DNA of 64,000 nt, taken from the NCBI RefSeq assembly GCF_025380365.1, contig NZ_JAOCQF010000001.1, forward strand, positions 1,352,245-1,416,244, read 5' to 3'. The stretch is from Albidovulum sediminis (GTDB lineage: Bacteria; Pseudomonadota; Alphaproteobacteria; Rhodobacterales; Rhodobacteraceae). The notes beneath the pieces were generated by a model, which saw only the letters and a program-made list of their open reading frames with translations, was not told the origin of the DNA and did not search any database. Both the position numbers and the translations under genes were made by a program. Positions 18,131 through 25,824 of the stretch are shown one piece after another. Every line of letters begins with the position of its first letter. Position 1 is the stretch's first letter.

Positions 18131-19339
18131 TTAGGCGACCGCGAATTTCATCAGCTTGATCGCGGCAAAGTCGCTCACGTCGCCGCCGACACGCTTGGAG
18201 GCGTAGAAGAGGACGTGCGGCTTGGCCGAGAAGGGATCGCGCAGCACCCGCAGATCAGGGCGCTCGGCGATGGTATAGCCGATGTGGAAGTCGCCGAAGG
18301 CCATCGCATAGGCGTCCGGCGCGATGTCGGGCATGTCCTCCGCGATCAAGACCGGATAGCCCATCAGCCGCGCCGGCTCGCCCGACTGCAGCCCGTCCGA
18401 CCACAGGAAGCGGCCGTCCGCATCCTTCATCTTGCGCACGGCCCCCGCGGTCTTCGAATTCATCACGAAGGTCGCGTTCGCCCGGTACTCGGCGTTCAGC
18501 GCATAGACCAGGTCGACGATCGCATCCGAGGCGTTGGTGGCCGAAAAGTCGCCCGCCGCGCCGGTCGGCACATAGCCAAGCGACCCCCAGGCCCAGACCC
18601 CGTCATCCACCGCCGAATGGCTCAGGAACCCCTTCGGCTTGTCGATGCCGTCGCCGGCGACAAAGGCCTGCGCCTCGGCCCGGGCGAACCTGTCGGCGAT
18701 CCGGCCCGCCAGCCAGCCCTCGATGTCGAAGGCGCCGTCGTCCAGAAGCCGCTGGCTCGCCTTCGGCATCGCCGACAGCTCGTGCAGCGGGATCGAGATG
18801 CGGTCGATCTGCGGCGTGCCGGTTTCCGACAGCGTTCCGGTTTCCGTCGCCCAGCCCGACCCAAGGTCGGTGTGATCGACAAGCACGTCAAAGCTCGACG
18901 CCTCCACGTTGACCACGTTCGCGATCGATCGGATCGAGGCCATCGACTTCAGCACGCCCCTGATCCGGTCCGAGGTCTCGGGGTCGATCAGGAACCCGCC
19001 CTCGGCGTTCACCTGCGTGTTCAGCGCCTTGCCCTCCAGCGCAAGGCCGCGCAGCGCGTCGTCATCGCCCGACCGCAGATAGGCCGCAAAGGCCTTCTTG
19101 TGCGGCGCCTCGTGATCGACGGCGGTCGAAAGCGCCGGGCGCGCAATGGGGTATCCGGCGGCGTGAGATTTGCGATCCAGCATGGTCAGTCGCTCTTCCT
19201 GTTGTTGCAGCTTCGATGTCATCTCGTCCTGAAAGCCCTTGAATTCGCCGAGGAATCCCTGCAGCGCGGCCTTCACCTCCTCGGCCGGCGCGGCGGTCAA
19301 GCCTTCCCCGGCCCGAGCCTTCGTCTCGGTCTTTCTCAT
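18131..19339 (-). CDS. GTA major capsid protein, HK97 fold (RcGTA g5-like)
   Basis: 402-aa precursor. The N-terminal about 100 residues are charged and helical (scaffold-like, AALQGFLGEFKGFQDEM, KLQQQEERL) and are expected to be removed by the g4 protease. The HK97-fold body begins around NAEGGFLIDPETSDRI and includes HELSAMPKASQRLLDD, FVAGDG-IDKPKGFL and the C-terminal AYAMAFGDF region. It follows the protease gene by 33 bases, the usual protease-capsid order. Most abundant GTA protein. Confidence 0.96.
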   Translation of the reverse strand: MRKTETKARAGEGLTAAPAEEVKAALQGFLGEFKGFQDEMTSKLQQQEERLTMLDRKSHAAGYPIARPALSTAVDHEAPHKKAFAAYLRSGDDDALRGLALEGKALNTQVNAEGGFLIDPETSDRIRGVLKSMASIRSIANVVNVEASSFDVLVDHTDLGSGWATETGTLSETGTPQIDRISIPLHELSAMPKASQRLLDDGAFDIEGWLAGRIADRFARAEAQAFVAGDGIDKPKGFLSHSAVDDGVWAWGSLGYVPTGAAGDFSATNASDAIVDLVYALNAEYRANATFVMNSKTAGAVRKMKDADGRFLWSDGLQSGEPARLMGYPVLIAEDMPDIAPDAYAMAFGDFHIGYTIAERPDLRVLRDPFSAKPHVLFYASKRVGGDVSDFAAIKLMKFAVA

Positions 19340-19372
19340 CCCATCACCTCAAGTCAGGGTTGGTTTCGCGGG

Positions 19373-19930
19373 TCAGCCGCCCGCCAGCATCCGGCGCGCG
19401 TCCCGAAACGCCGCCGCCAGTTCACGCAAGGCAGCCTCGGCTGGGTCCCCGCCCTTCGCCGCCACCCGCGCCTCGGGAAGCATCGGGAAGGTGACAAGCG
19501 ACACCTCCCAAAGCTCCACCTCGCGAAGCAGCCTCTGCCCCTTCGAATCTCGCTCCGCCGTGACCGTGCGGTAGCCGATCGACAACCCGTCGATCGCCCC
19601 CGCCGCCAGCAGCGCCGCCGCCTCGCGCCCCTTCTCGACCTCGGTCAGGATGCGCCCCCTGACCCGCAGGCCGCGCGCATCCTCGGCGATCTCCTCCCAG
19701 ACCCCGATCGGCTGGGCCGGGTCGTGCTGCCACAGCATCCTGACCGCGCGCCCCGCCTCCCTCAGCCCCGAGAGCGACCGCCGGTAGGCGCCCGCCAGAA
19801 CGACATCGCCGCCCTGATCGGCCACCCCAAAGACCGAGGCATAGCCCTCGATCCGGCACCCGTCGGTCAGCACGATATCCTCGCCCAGCCGGCAGAACTT
19901 GGTCTCCAGCCCGCACTCCTTCACTTCCAT
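19373..19930 (-). CDS. GTA prohead maturation protease, HK97 family (RcGTA g4-like)
   Basis: 185-aa serine protease. It has the family pattern IEGYASVFGVADQGGDVV, a histidine in MLWQHDPAQPIG and the catalytic serine in DGLSIGYRT. It processes the capsid precursor encoded next. The start at 19930 lies 9 bases after the preceding small gene. Confidence 0.94.
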   Translation of the reverse strand: MEVKECGLETKFCRLGEDIVLTDGCRIEGYASVFGVADQGGDVVLAGAYRRSLSGLREAGRAVRMLWQHDPAQPIGVWEEIAEDARGLRVRGRILTEVEKGREAAALLAAGAIDGLSIGYRTVTAERDSKGQRLLREVELWEVSLVTFPMLPEARVAAKGGDPAEAALRELAAAFRDARRMLAGG

Positions 19931-19939
19931 CTGGCTCTC

Positions 19940-20173
19940 CTATCTCGCCCCGAACTCCAGGACCGACTGCGCCGCCTGGCTCAGGATGACGCCCACGACC
20001 CCGAAGACGGTCATCCACAGCCGCTTCTCGACACCAAGGATCATCGCCTCGATCCGCTCCAGCCGCCGGTCGACGGTCTCGAACTGCAAGGCCATGATTT
20101 TCTCGGTCGCCTCGAAGCGGTGCTCATGGGCGCATTCGAACGGCTCCTTCAGATAGCGCGACCCTGCCGCCAC
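19940..20173 (-). CDS. GTA small head-formation protein (RcGTA g3.5-like), GTG start
   Basis: About 77 aa if started at the GTG one base after the portal stop, with GAGGGG placed about 7 bases upstream; a shorter reading from an internal ATG (MALQFETVD) would give about 51 aa. Seen: ECAHEHRFEATEKIM, a short coiled-coil-like segment (DRRLERIEAMILGVEKRLW) and a C-terminal hydrophobic helix (FGVVGVILSQAAQSV). The position between portal and protease matches the small g3.5 gene of RcGTA, needed for head formation. The start is my main doubt. Confidence 0.75.
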   Translation of the reverse strand: MAAGSRYLKEPFECAHEHRFEATEKIMALQFETVDRRLERIEAMILGVEKRLWMTVFGVVGVILSQAAQSVLEFGAR

Positions 20174-20174
20174 C

Positions 20175-21353
20175 TCAGGCCCCCTCGACAAGCGGCGGCA
20201 GCCCCAGGATCGCGCGCTTTTCGGCCTGCGACAGGAACTCCGCCTCGCCCACGCGCTTCCACTGCTGGTCGCGCTCGGCCGCAAGCGCGGGCACCTGGTC
20301 CAGATCGGGCCGCAACTCCACCTGCTCGCCCAGATGCGTCGACAGCCAGTGGCCGACCGCCGCCGCCACCCGCGTCGCCAGCGGCAGCACCGTCAGCCGG
20401 TAGAAGGCCCGGTTCGCCTCCTGGTAGTTCGCATAGGTCGCGTCCCCCGGAATCCCCAGCAGCATCGGCGGCACTCCGAATGCGACGGCGATCTCCCGCG
20501 CCGCGGCCTCCTTCGTCTTCTGGAACTCCATGTCCGAGGGGCTGAACCCCATCGGCTTCCAGTCAAGCCCGCCCTCCAGCAGCATCGGCCGCCCGGCATT
20601 GCGCGCGCCCTGATGATGCGCCTCCATCTCGCTCACCAGCCGGTCGTACTGGTCGGCCGTCAGGCTCCCCTGCCCGTCGGTGCCCTTGTAGACGATCGCC
20701 CCCGAAGGCCGCGCGGCATTGTCCAGAAGCGCCTTCGACCAGGCCGAGGCAGAGTTGTGCACATCGATCGCCACCGCCGCCGCCTGCAGCGGCGACAAGC
20801 CGTAATGATCGTCCTGCGGATGGAAGCTGCGGATGTGGCAGATCGGGTCCATCGGCCCGGTCATGTCGAACCGGTGCCGGCGCCCGCCCACCGCATAATC
20901 ATAGGCCACCGGCCAGCCGTCCGCCCCCGGCACCACCGCCATCCGGTCGGAGCGGAGCACATGCAGCTCCTGCGGCAACCCGCCCGGCCCCACCGCCTCG
21001 ACATAGCCGTTCCCGCTCAAAAGCAGCTGGCCGTACAGCGCCTCGAACAGTTCCGCCCGCCCCTGCCCCGGGTTCGGGCGCCGCATCAGGTCGACGACCG
21101 GATGCACCTCGTACCGGCGTTCGCGGTCCTGGCAGACGATCGGCAACGCCGCCGCCGCCTCGGCGATCAGCTTCACCGCCCGGAAACCCACCGGATTCCC
21201 GGCAAACCCCGTCTTCGTCAGGCTCACCGTGTCGCGCGGGCTCCAGGCCACGCGCCCCGCCGTGCCCCAGGCAACGACACGCCCCGTCGCCGAGGCCTTG
21301 CGCTCCGGCACAGCCTCGGCCGCGCGCCGGAAGAAATTCCACGCCATCCGCAT
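20175..21353 (-). CDS. GTA portal protein, HK97 family (RcGTA g3-like)
   Basis: 392-aa portal subunit; twelve copies form the DNA entry channel. Seen: FAGNPVGFRAVKLIAEAAA, LLSGNGYVEAVG, HIRSFHPQDDHYGLSPL, and the C-terminal FGVPPMLLGIPGDATYANYQEANRAFY block, all classic HK97-type portal features. It follows the large terminase after a 110-base gap that contains a hairpin repeat. Confidence 0.96.
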   Translation of the reverse strand: MRMAWNFFRRAAEAVPERKASATGRVVAWGTAGRVAWSPRDTVSLTKTGFAGNPVGFRAVKLIAEAAAALPIVCQDRERRYEVHPVVDLMRRPNPGQGRAELFEALYGQLLLSGNGYVEAVGPGGLPQELHVLRSDRMAVVPGADGWPVAYDYAVGGRRHRFDMTGPMDPICHIRSFHPQDDHYGLSPLQAAAVAIDVHNSASAWSKALLDNAARPSGAIVYKGTDGQGSLTADQYDRLVSEMEAHHQGARNAGRPMLLEGGLDWKPMGFSPSDMEFQKTKEAAAREIAVAFGVPPMLLGIPGDATYANYQEANRAFYRLTVLPLATRVAAAVGHWLSTHLGEQVELRPDLDQVPALAAERDQQWKRVGEAEFLSQAEKRAILGLPPLVEGA

Positions 21354-21400
21354 CTCCCGTCTGATGAAACGGCCAAGGGTCCCGGCCCGATCGGCCCCCC

Positions 21401-21451
21401 TTCATTCTGGCCCAAATACTCCACGGGGGTCCGGGGGTGTGAAACCCCCGG
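21401..21451. repeat. Intergenic hairpin plus AGTATTTGGGCCAGAATGAA motif between GTA g2 and g3
   Basis: Read on the minus strand, a CCGGGGG / CCCCCGG stem-loop (plus-strand arms 21431-21437 and 21445-21451) is followed by a short AT-richer tail, [21 protein letters not shown] recall this hairpin-plus-tail arrangement recurring between genes in Rhodobacterales genomes, often after transcript ends; that is memory, not a search. It fills half of the gap between terminase and portal genes. Confidence 0.55.
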
Positions 21452-21463
21452 CTTCCCCGCCGT

Positions 21464-22804
21464 TCACAAGCCGCGCACCTGCGGTCGCCGCCAGTGCCGC
21501 GCCGGCTCCAGGATCAACTCGCTCAGCGCCCAAACCAGCGCATCGACCCGGTCCGGGCTGCCCCGTCCCTGGTATCCCGCGACCGTCATCCGGCACATCT
21601 GGTCCTCAAGTCGTTCCAGCCCGCGCAGGTGATGCACCCGCCCCTGCTCGTAAAGCGCCGCCACCGGTTCCGCCCGTGCCGCCTTGCCGGCCTGCGCCGA
21701 GACGCCGCGGTAGGGGATCAGCGGATCGACCTGGCGCACCAGGCTCTCGACCAGCTTTCCGCCCTGGTTCACTTCCGCCACCAGCCGGTCGGCGCCATGC
21801 CGGCGGAACGCCGCCACCGCGGCCTCCGCCCACTGCAGCGGCGATCCCGACAGGCTCGCATCCTCCAGCACCCAGGCCCGCCAGGTTTCCGGCGGCCCCT
21901 CCGTCAGCGCCCCCGCGACCACGATCCCGCATTCGTCCGCCCCGGTCCTGCCCGACACCGCCGGATCGACCGCCACGACGATGCGCGACAGCCGCTCGGG
22001 CCGCTCCGCGCGCCCCACCTCGATCGTCGCCGTGGTCCAGAGCGCGCCTTCGACATCCTCGAGAAGCTCGCCGTCCAGTTCCTGCCGGCCCAGCCGTGTC
22101 CCGGCATAGCGGGCTTGCACCTCGGCCAGGAACGAGGCCGCCAGATGCGCCTTGTTCGCCCCGGTCGGCGCGTGCGTGATCACCGTCGAGGGGTTCTTCA
22201 GGATCGCCTTCAGCACGCCCACGTTCTTCGGCGTCGTCGTCACCACCTGCCGCGGATGCTCGCCCAGCCGCAGCGCGAACTGAAGCATGTCCCAGGCGTC
22301 CTCCGCCCGCTTCCACTTGGCCAGTTCGTCCACCCAGGCGGCATCGAACTGCGGCCCCCGCAGCGCCTCCGGCTCATGCGCCGAAAAGACCTGCGCGACC
22401 GCCCCGTTCGGCCAGACCAGCCGCTTGCGCGTTGCCTCCCACTCGGGCTTCCGGTCTGGGGGCGAGCACGCCAGGATGCCACTCTCGCCAAAGACCATCA
22501 CCTCCCGCGCCTGCTCGACCGTCTCGCCGACCAGCGCCACGCGCCTTGCCCGGCCGGGGTCGAGCGGTCGCGCCCCCTCGACCTCGGCGCGGACCCATTC
22601 CGCCCCCGCGCGGGTCTTGCCCGCGCCGCGCCCGCCCATGATCACCCAGGTCTTCCAGGCGCCCTCGGGCGGCAACTGATGCGGCAGCGCCCAGAACTCG
22701 AACAGCCAGGGCAGCGACATCAGCGCGCCCTCGCTCAATCCGCCCAGGAAATCCTCAACCGTCTCCGGCGTCGCGCAGGCGAGCCAGGCGGCGGCCGATC
22801 TCAA
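21464..22804 (-). CDS. GTA large terminase subunit (RcGTA g2-like), probable TTG start
   Basis: ATP-driven DNA packaging motor and nuclease. Walker A is MGGRGAGKTRAGAEW; the nuclease domain begins with VVAVDPAVSGRTGADECG carrying a metal-binding Asp. The segment LPWLFEFWALPHQLPPEG is typical of GTA terminases. I set the start at TTG 22804 (446 aa) because the family carries about 25-30 residues before LPWLFEF; the nearest ATG (22720) would give 418 aa. With the TTG start it overlaps g1 by 50 bases. Confidence 0.93.
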   Translation of the reverse strand: MRSAAAWLACATPETVEDFLGGLSEGALMSLPWLFEFWALPHQLPPEGAWKTWVIMGGRGAGKTRAGAEWVRAEVEGARPLDPGRARRVALVGETVEQAREVMVFGESGILACSPPDRKPEWEATRKRLVWPNGAVAQVFSAHEPEALRGPQFDAAWVDELAKWKRAEDAWDMLQFALRLGEHPRQVVTTTPKNVGVLKAILKNPSTVITHAPTGANKAHLAASFLAEVQARYAGTRLGRQELDGELLEDVEGALWTTATIEVGRAERPERLSRIVVAVDPAVSGRTGADECGIVVAGALTEGPPETWRAWVLEDASLSGSPLQWAEAAVAAFRRHGADRLVAEVNQGGKLVESLVRQVDPLIPYRGVSAQAGKAARAEPVAALYEQGRVHHLRGLERLEDQMCRMTVAGYQGRGSPDRVDALVWALSELILEPARHWRRPQVRGL

Positions 22805-23072
22805 TGCGTGCGGCGTCGAAGTCGAGCGCGTAGTCGTGAACGACGCCCGCCTGCTCCTTGCTGAGTTTTGCAATCCGGTTCCTCTCCTCCAGAAACAGCG
22901 CAAGCGCCTTGCGCAGCTCCGACGCCACGCTTGCCCCCTTGCCGTCCCACTCGCCGCCTTGAATCCGCTGGATCAGCGCCTCGATCTCCGAAGCCGTCGC
23001 CGCAAGCAGCGTTTGCGTCTGCGCGATCATCGACTGCGCAGCCGGTTCTTCCGCCGTGAACCTCAATGTCAT
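22755..23072 (-). CDS. GTA small terminase subunit (RcGTA g1-like)
   Basis: 105-aa helical protein (IAQTQTLLAATASEIEALIQRIQ, RNRIAKLSKEQAGVVHDYALDFD) at the head of the cluster, overlapping the large terminase. In GTAs this subunit has lost sequence-specific cos/pac recognition, consistent with random packaging of host DNA (established for RcGTA). First gene of the transcript from the promoter at 23.2 kb. Confidence 0.9.
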   Translation of the reverse strand: MTLRFTAEEPAAQSMIAQTQTLLAATASEIEALIQRIQGGEWDGKGASVASELRKALALFLEERNRIAKLSKEQAGVVHDYALDFDAARIEIGRRLARLRDAGDG

Positions 23073-23115
23073 CAGGTCTTGGTCCGCCTCTCATGCCGGT
23101 CCGCACGAGCGAAAT

Positions 23116-23151
23116 GAAAAAGCGGCCCTCGGGGGGGTGCCCCTCAGCCGC
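23116..23151 (-). promoter_or_regulatory. Terminator-like hairpin in the GTA 5' leader, candidate attenuator
   Basis: On the minus strand, GCGGC...GCCGC (outer 5-bp stem with inner G/C-tract pairing) is followed by TTTTTC. It lies between the candidate GTA promoter and the first GTA gene, 45 bases before the g1 start codon, where a rho-independent terminator would stop GTA transcription prematurely. Inner pairing is imperfect. Confidence 0.45.
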
Positions 23152-23178
23152 TCGCCCACTTCTTCTAGCATGTCAGAA

Positions 23179-23207
23179 CGTATACCCTCGACCGTTCGCG
23201 AAGTCAA
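23179..23207 (-). promoter_or_regulatory. GTA operon promoter, sigma-70-like
   Basis: On the minus strand TTGACT (23207-23202) and TATACG (23184-23179) are separated by exactly 17 bases, about 105 bases before the g1 start. This is the best promoter match in the window and the only promoter-like element in front of the GTA genes. Confidence 0.75.
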
Positions 23208-23225
23208 GGAAAAACCGTTTTGAAC

Positions 23226-23262
23226 CAGACGGTTACCGGACTTTCCGTTTACCGTCTGTTAA
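23226..23262. promoter_or_regulatory. Dyad and CtrA-like box upstream of the GTA promoter
   Basis: An inverted repeat CAGACGGT (23226-23233) / ACCGTCTG (23251-23258) lies just upstream of the -35 element. Overlapping its right arm is TTTA-N7-TTAA (23248-23262), one mismatch from the CtrA consensus TTAA-N7-TTAA. RcGTA transcription is known to need CtrA and the direct activator GafA, so this is a natural candidate activator site. No binding is shown by sequence alone. Confidence 0.5.
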
Positions 23263-23286
23263 CCCGGCCGCAGCCGCCACCGACCC

Positions 23287-24450
23287 TCAGTTGCCGTCCG
23301 TCGCCTTCTGCTGCGCCTCGATCTCGCGCCACTTGGCGACATTGGCGTTGTGTTCCTCCAGCGTCTCGGCAAAGACATGGCCCCCGGTCCCGTCGGCGAC
23401 GAAGAACAGATACTTCGTCTCAGCCGGGTTCAGCGCCGCGCGGATGCTCTCCTCGCCGGGGTTGGCGATGGGCGTCGGCGGCAACCCGTCGATCACATAG
23501 GTGTTGTAGGGCGTTTCCTTCTTCAGCTCGCTCTGCCGGATGCCGCGCCCCAGCACGCCCCTGCCCTCGGTCAGCCCGTAGATCACCGTCGGGTCGGTCT
23601 GAAGCCGCATCCCCTGCCGCAGCCGGTTGACGAAGACGCTCGCCACCACCGGCCGCTCCTCGGGTACGCCGGTCTCCTTCTCGACGATGGAGGCCATGAC
23701 CAGCGCCTCCTCCGGCGTGTCATAGGGCAGGTCGGGCGACCGCTCGGCCCAAAGCGCGTCGATCGCCGCCCGCTGCCGCTGCCCCATCTCGGCCAGAAGC
23801 GCGCCGCGCTCCGACCCGCGCCGGACCTCGTAGCTGTCGGGCTTCAGGTATCCCTCCGCCGGCACGTCGCCCGCCTCGCCGGTCAGGAAATCTGCCCGCT
23901 TCAGCGCCTCGACCACCTGCCAGCTCGTCACCCCCTCGGCCAGCGTGATGCGGATGCGCGCATCGGAATCCTCGGCCAGGTCGACATAATCCTGCGGCAC
24001 TGCATCCACGGCGGGATCGAATTTCACCCGCTCGACATAGCGGTTGGTGGCCGCGTCCAGCTCGCGCACGATGATGTCGACCGCCGCAACCCCGATCCGG
24101 TAGTTGATCTCGGTCCCGCAGGTCGACCGCCCGCTGCCCGCGACGATGCCCACGATCTCCTGCATCGAGGCGCCGGGCCCGATCAGGTAGGACCCGGCCT
24201 TCAGCCCGCCTGCCTTGCCCTCGTAATCCGCGCCGACCTTGAAGATGTAGGCCGAGGCGACGGCGCCCTTCTCCTCCAGCCCCTCCGCCACCTGCCACAG
24301 CTTCGCGCCCGAAGGCACCTTGTAGCAGATCGCATCGGCCAGCGGCCCCGGCCCGACATATTGCCGCTGCGCCCAGGCCACGACCCCTGCGACGACCACC
24401 AGCACGACGACCGCGATCGACAGGAAGTTGGAGGCGACGTGACGCCACAT
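23287..24450 (-). CDS. mltG: Endolytic murein transglycosylase MltG
   Basis: Inner-membrane enzyme that cleaves nascent glycan strands and terminates their growth. 387 aa: one N-terminal membrane anchor (about residues 8-28), a LysM-like region, then the YceG catalytic domain with ALVMASIVEKETG carrying the catalytic Glu, and FVNRLRQGMRLQTDPTVIYG. Its ATG shares a base with the fabF stop (TGATG), so it is coupled to fatty-acid synthesis genes, the usual fabF-mltG arrangement. Confidence 0.94.
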   Translation of the reverse strand: MWRHVASNFLSIAVVVLVVVAGVVAWAQRQYVGPGPLADAICYKVPSGAKLWQVAEGLEEKGAVASAYIFKVGADYEGKAGGLKAGSYLIGPGASMQEIVGIVAGSGRSTCGTEINYRIGVAAVDIIVRELDAATNRYVERVKFDPAVDAVPQDYVDLAEDSDARIRITLAEGVTSWQVVEALKRADFLTGEAGDVPAEGYLKPDSYEVRRGSERGALLAEMGQRQRAAIDALWAERSPDLPYDTPEEALVMASIVEKETGVPEERPVVASVFVNRLRQGMRLQTDPTVIYGLTEGRGVLGRGIRQSELKKETPYNTYVIDGLPPTPIANPGEESIRAALNPAETKYLFFVADGTGGHVFAETLEEHNANVAKWREIEAQQKATDGN

Positions 24451-25712
24451 CAGTCCTTGACCCGCCCGAGGACAAGCGAGGCATTGGTGCCGCCGAAACC
24501 GAAGCTGTTGGACAGCGCCACGTCGATCCTGCGGCTGACCGCCTTGTTGGCGGCAAGGTCCAGCTTCGGCTCGACCGCCGGATTGTCGAGGTTGATCGTC
24601 GGCGGCGCCACCTGATCGCGCAGCGCGAGCACGCAGAAGATTGCCTCGACCGCGCCTGCCGCGCCCAGAAGATGCCCGGTCGCCGACTTGGTGGACGACA
24701 TCGTGGCATTGGCCGCATGGTTGCCCAGAAGCCGCTCCACCGCGCCCAGTTCGATCGTGTCCGCCATGGTCGAGGTGCCATGCGCGTTGATGTAGTCGAT
24801 GTCCGAGGGCTGCAGCCCCGCCCGCTTCAGCGCCGCCTGCATGCAGCGGAACGCGCCGTCCCCGTCCTCGGAGGGCGCGGTGATGTGATAGGCGTCGCCC
24901 GACATGCCGTAGCCCAGCACCTCGCAGTAGATCTTCGCGCCGCGCGCCTTCGCGTGCTCGTATTCCTCCAGCACCAGGACGCCCGCCCCCTCGCCCATGA
25001 CAAAGCCGTCGCGGTCCGCGTCATAGGGCCGGCTCGCCTTCGTCGGATCGTCTGCCCGCTTGGTCGACAGCGCCTTGCAGGCATTGAACCCGGCAATCCC
25101 GATCTCGCTGATCGGGCTTTCGGTGCCGCCCGCGATCATCACGTCGGCATCACCCCACTGGATAAGCCGCGCCGCGTCGCCGATGGCGTGTGCGCCGGTG
25201 GAACAGGCCGTCACCACCGCATGGTTCGGCCCCTTGAAGCCGAACCGGATCGACACCTGCCCCGAGACAAGGTTGATCAGCGCGCCGGGGATGAAGAACG
25301 GCGAGACCCGCTTCGGCCCCTTCTCCTTGATCAGCACCGCCGTTTCCGCGATCGAGGTCAGCCCGCCGATCCCCGACCCGATCATCACGCCGGTGCGCAG
25401 CCGGCTTTCCTCGTCCTCGGGCTTCCAGCCCGAATCCTCGACCGCCATCTGCGCCGCGGCCATCCCGTAAAGGATGAAGTCGTCGACCTTGCGCCGGTCC
25501 TTCGGCTCCATCCACTGATCCGGGTTGAAGGTGCCGTCACCGCCATCGCCAAAGGGGACCTCGCAGGCGTAGGTCGTCACCACGTTCGACGTGTCGAACC
25601 GCGTGATGGGGCCTGCCCCCGACTGCCCGGCCAGAAGCCGCTTCCAGGTCTCCTCGACCCCGCACGCCAGCGGCGTGACCATCCCCAGACCCGTGACAAC
25701 TACCCGCCGCAT
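24450..25712 (-). CDS. fabF: Beta-ketoacyl-ACP synthase II
   Basis: Condensing enzyme of fatty-acid elongation. 420 aa starting MRRVVVTGLGMVTPL after a GAGGA ribosome site; upstream in-frame sequence is not FabF-like. The Cys-His-His triad is visible: VTACSTGAHA, NAHGTSTMADT and SATGHLLGAAG. The C-terminal FGFGGTNASL motif is intact. Cotranscribed with mltG. Confidence 0.97.
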   Translation of the reverse strand: MRRVVVTGLGMVTPLACGVEETWKRLLAGQSGAGPITRFDTSNVVTTYACEVPFGDGGDGTFNPDQWMEPKDRRKVDDFILYGMAAAQMAVEDSGWKPEDEESRLRTGVMIGSGIGGLTSIAETAVLIKEKGPKRVSPFFIPGALINLVSGQVSIRFGFKGPNHAVVTACSTGAHAIGDAARLIQWGDADVMIAGGTESPISEIGIAGFNACKALSTKRADDPTKASRPYDADRDGFVMGEGAGVLVLEEYEHAKARGAKIYCEVLGYGMSGDAYHITAPSEDGDGAFRCMQAALKRAGLQPSDIDYINAHGTSTMADTIELGAVERLLGNHAANATMSSTKSATGHLLGAAGAVEAIFCVLALRDQVAPPTINLDNPAVEPKLDLAANKAVSRRIDVALSNSFGFGGTNASLVLGRVKD

Positions 25713-25824
25713 CGCCTGTCCTCGTTCCTGCCTTGCTTCAGCGGTTAGATACACGGCAATGGAAGCCACGGGCAAGGCCCGTCGCCTCCGCAAGCGATCC
25801 CGGCGGGCGATCCGGCGCCGGAGG

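Noticed and set aside
17912-20545. 877-codon open frame antisense to GTA capsid, protease and portal genes
   Set aside because: Same signs of a shadow frame; all sense-strand genes across it are recognisable and intact.
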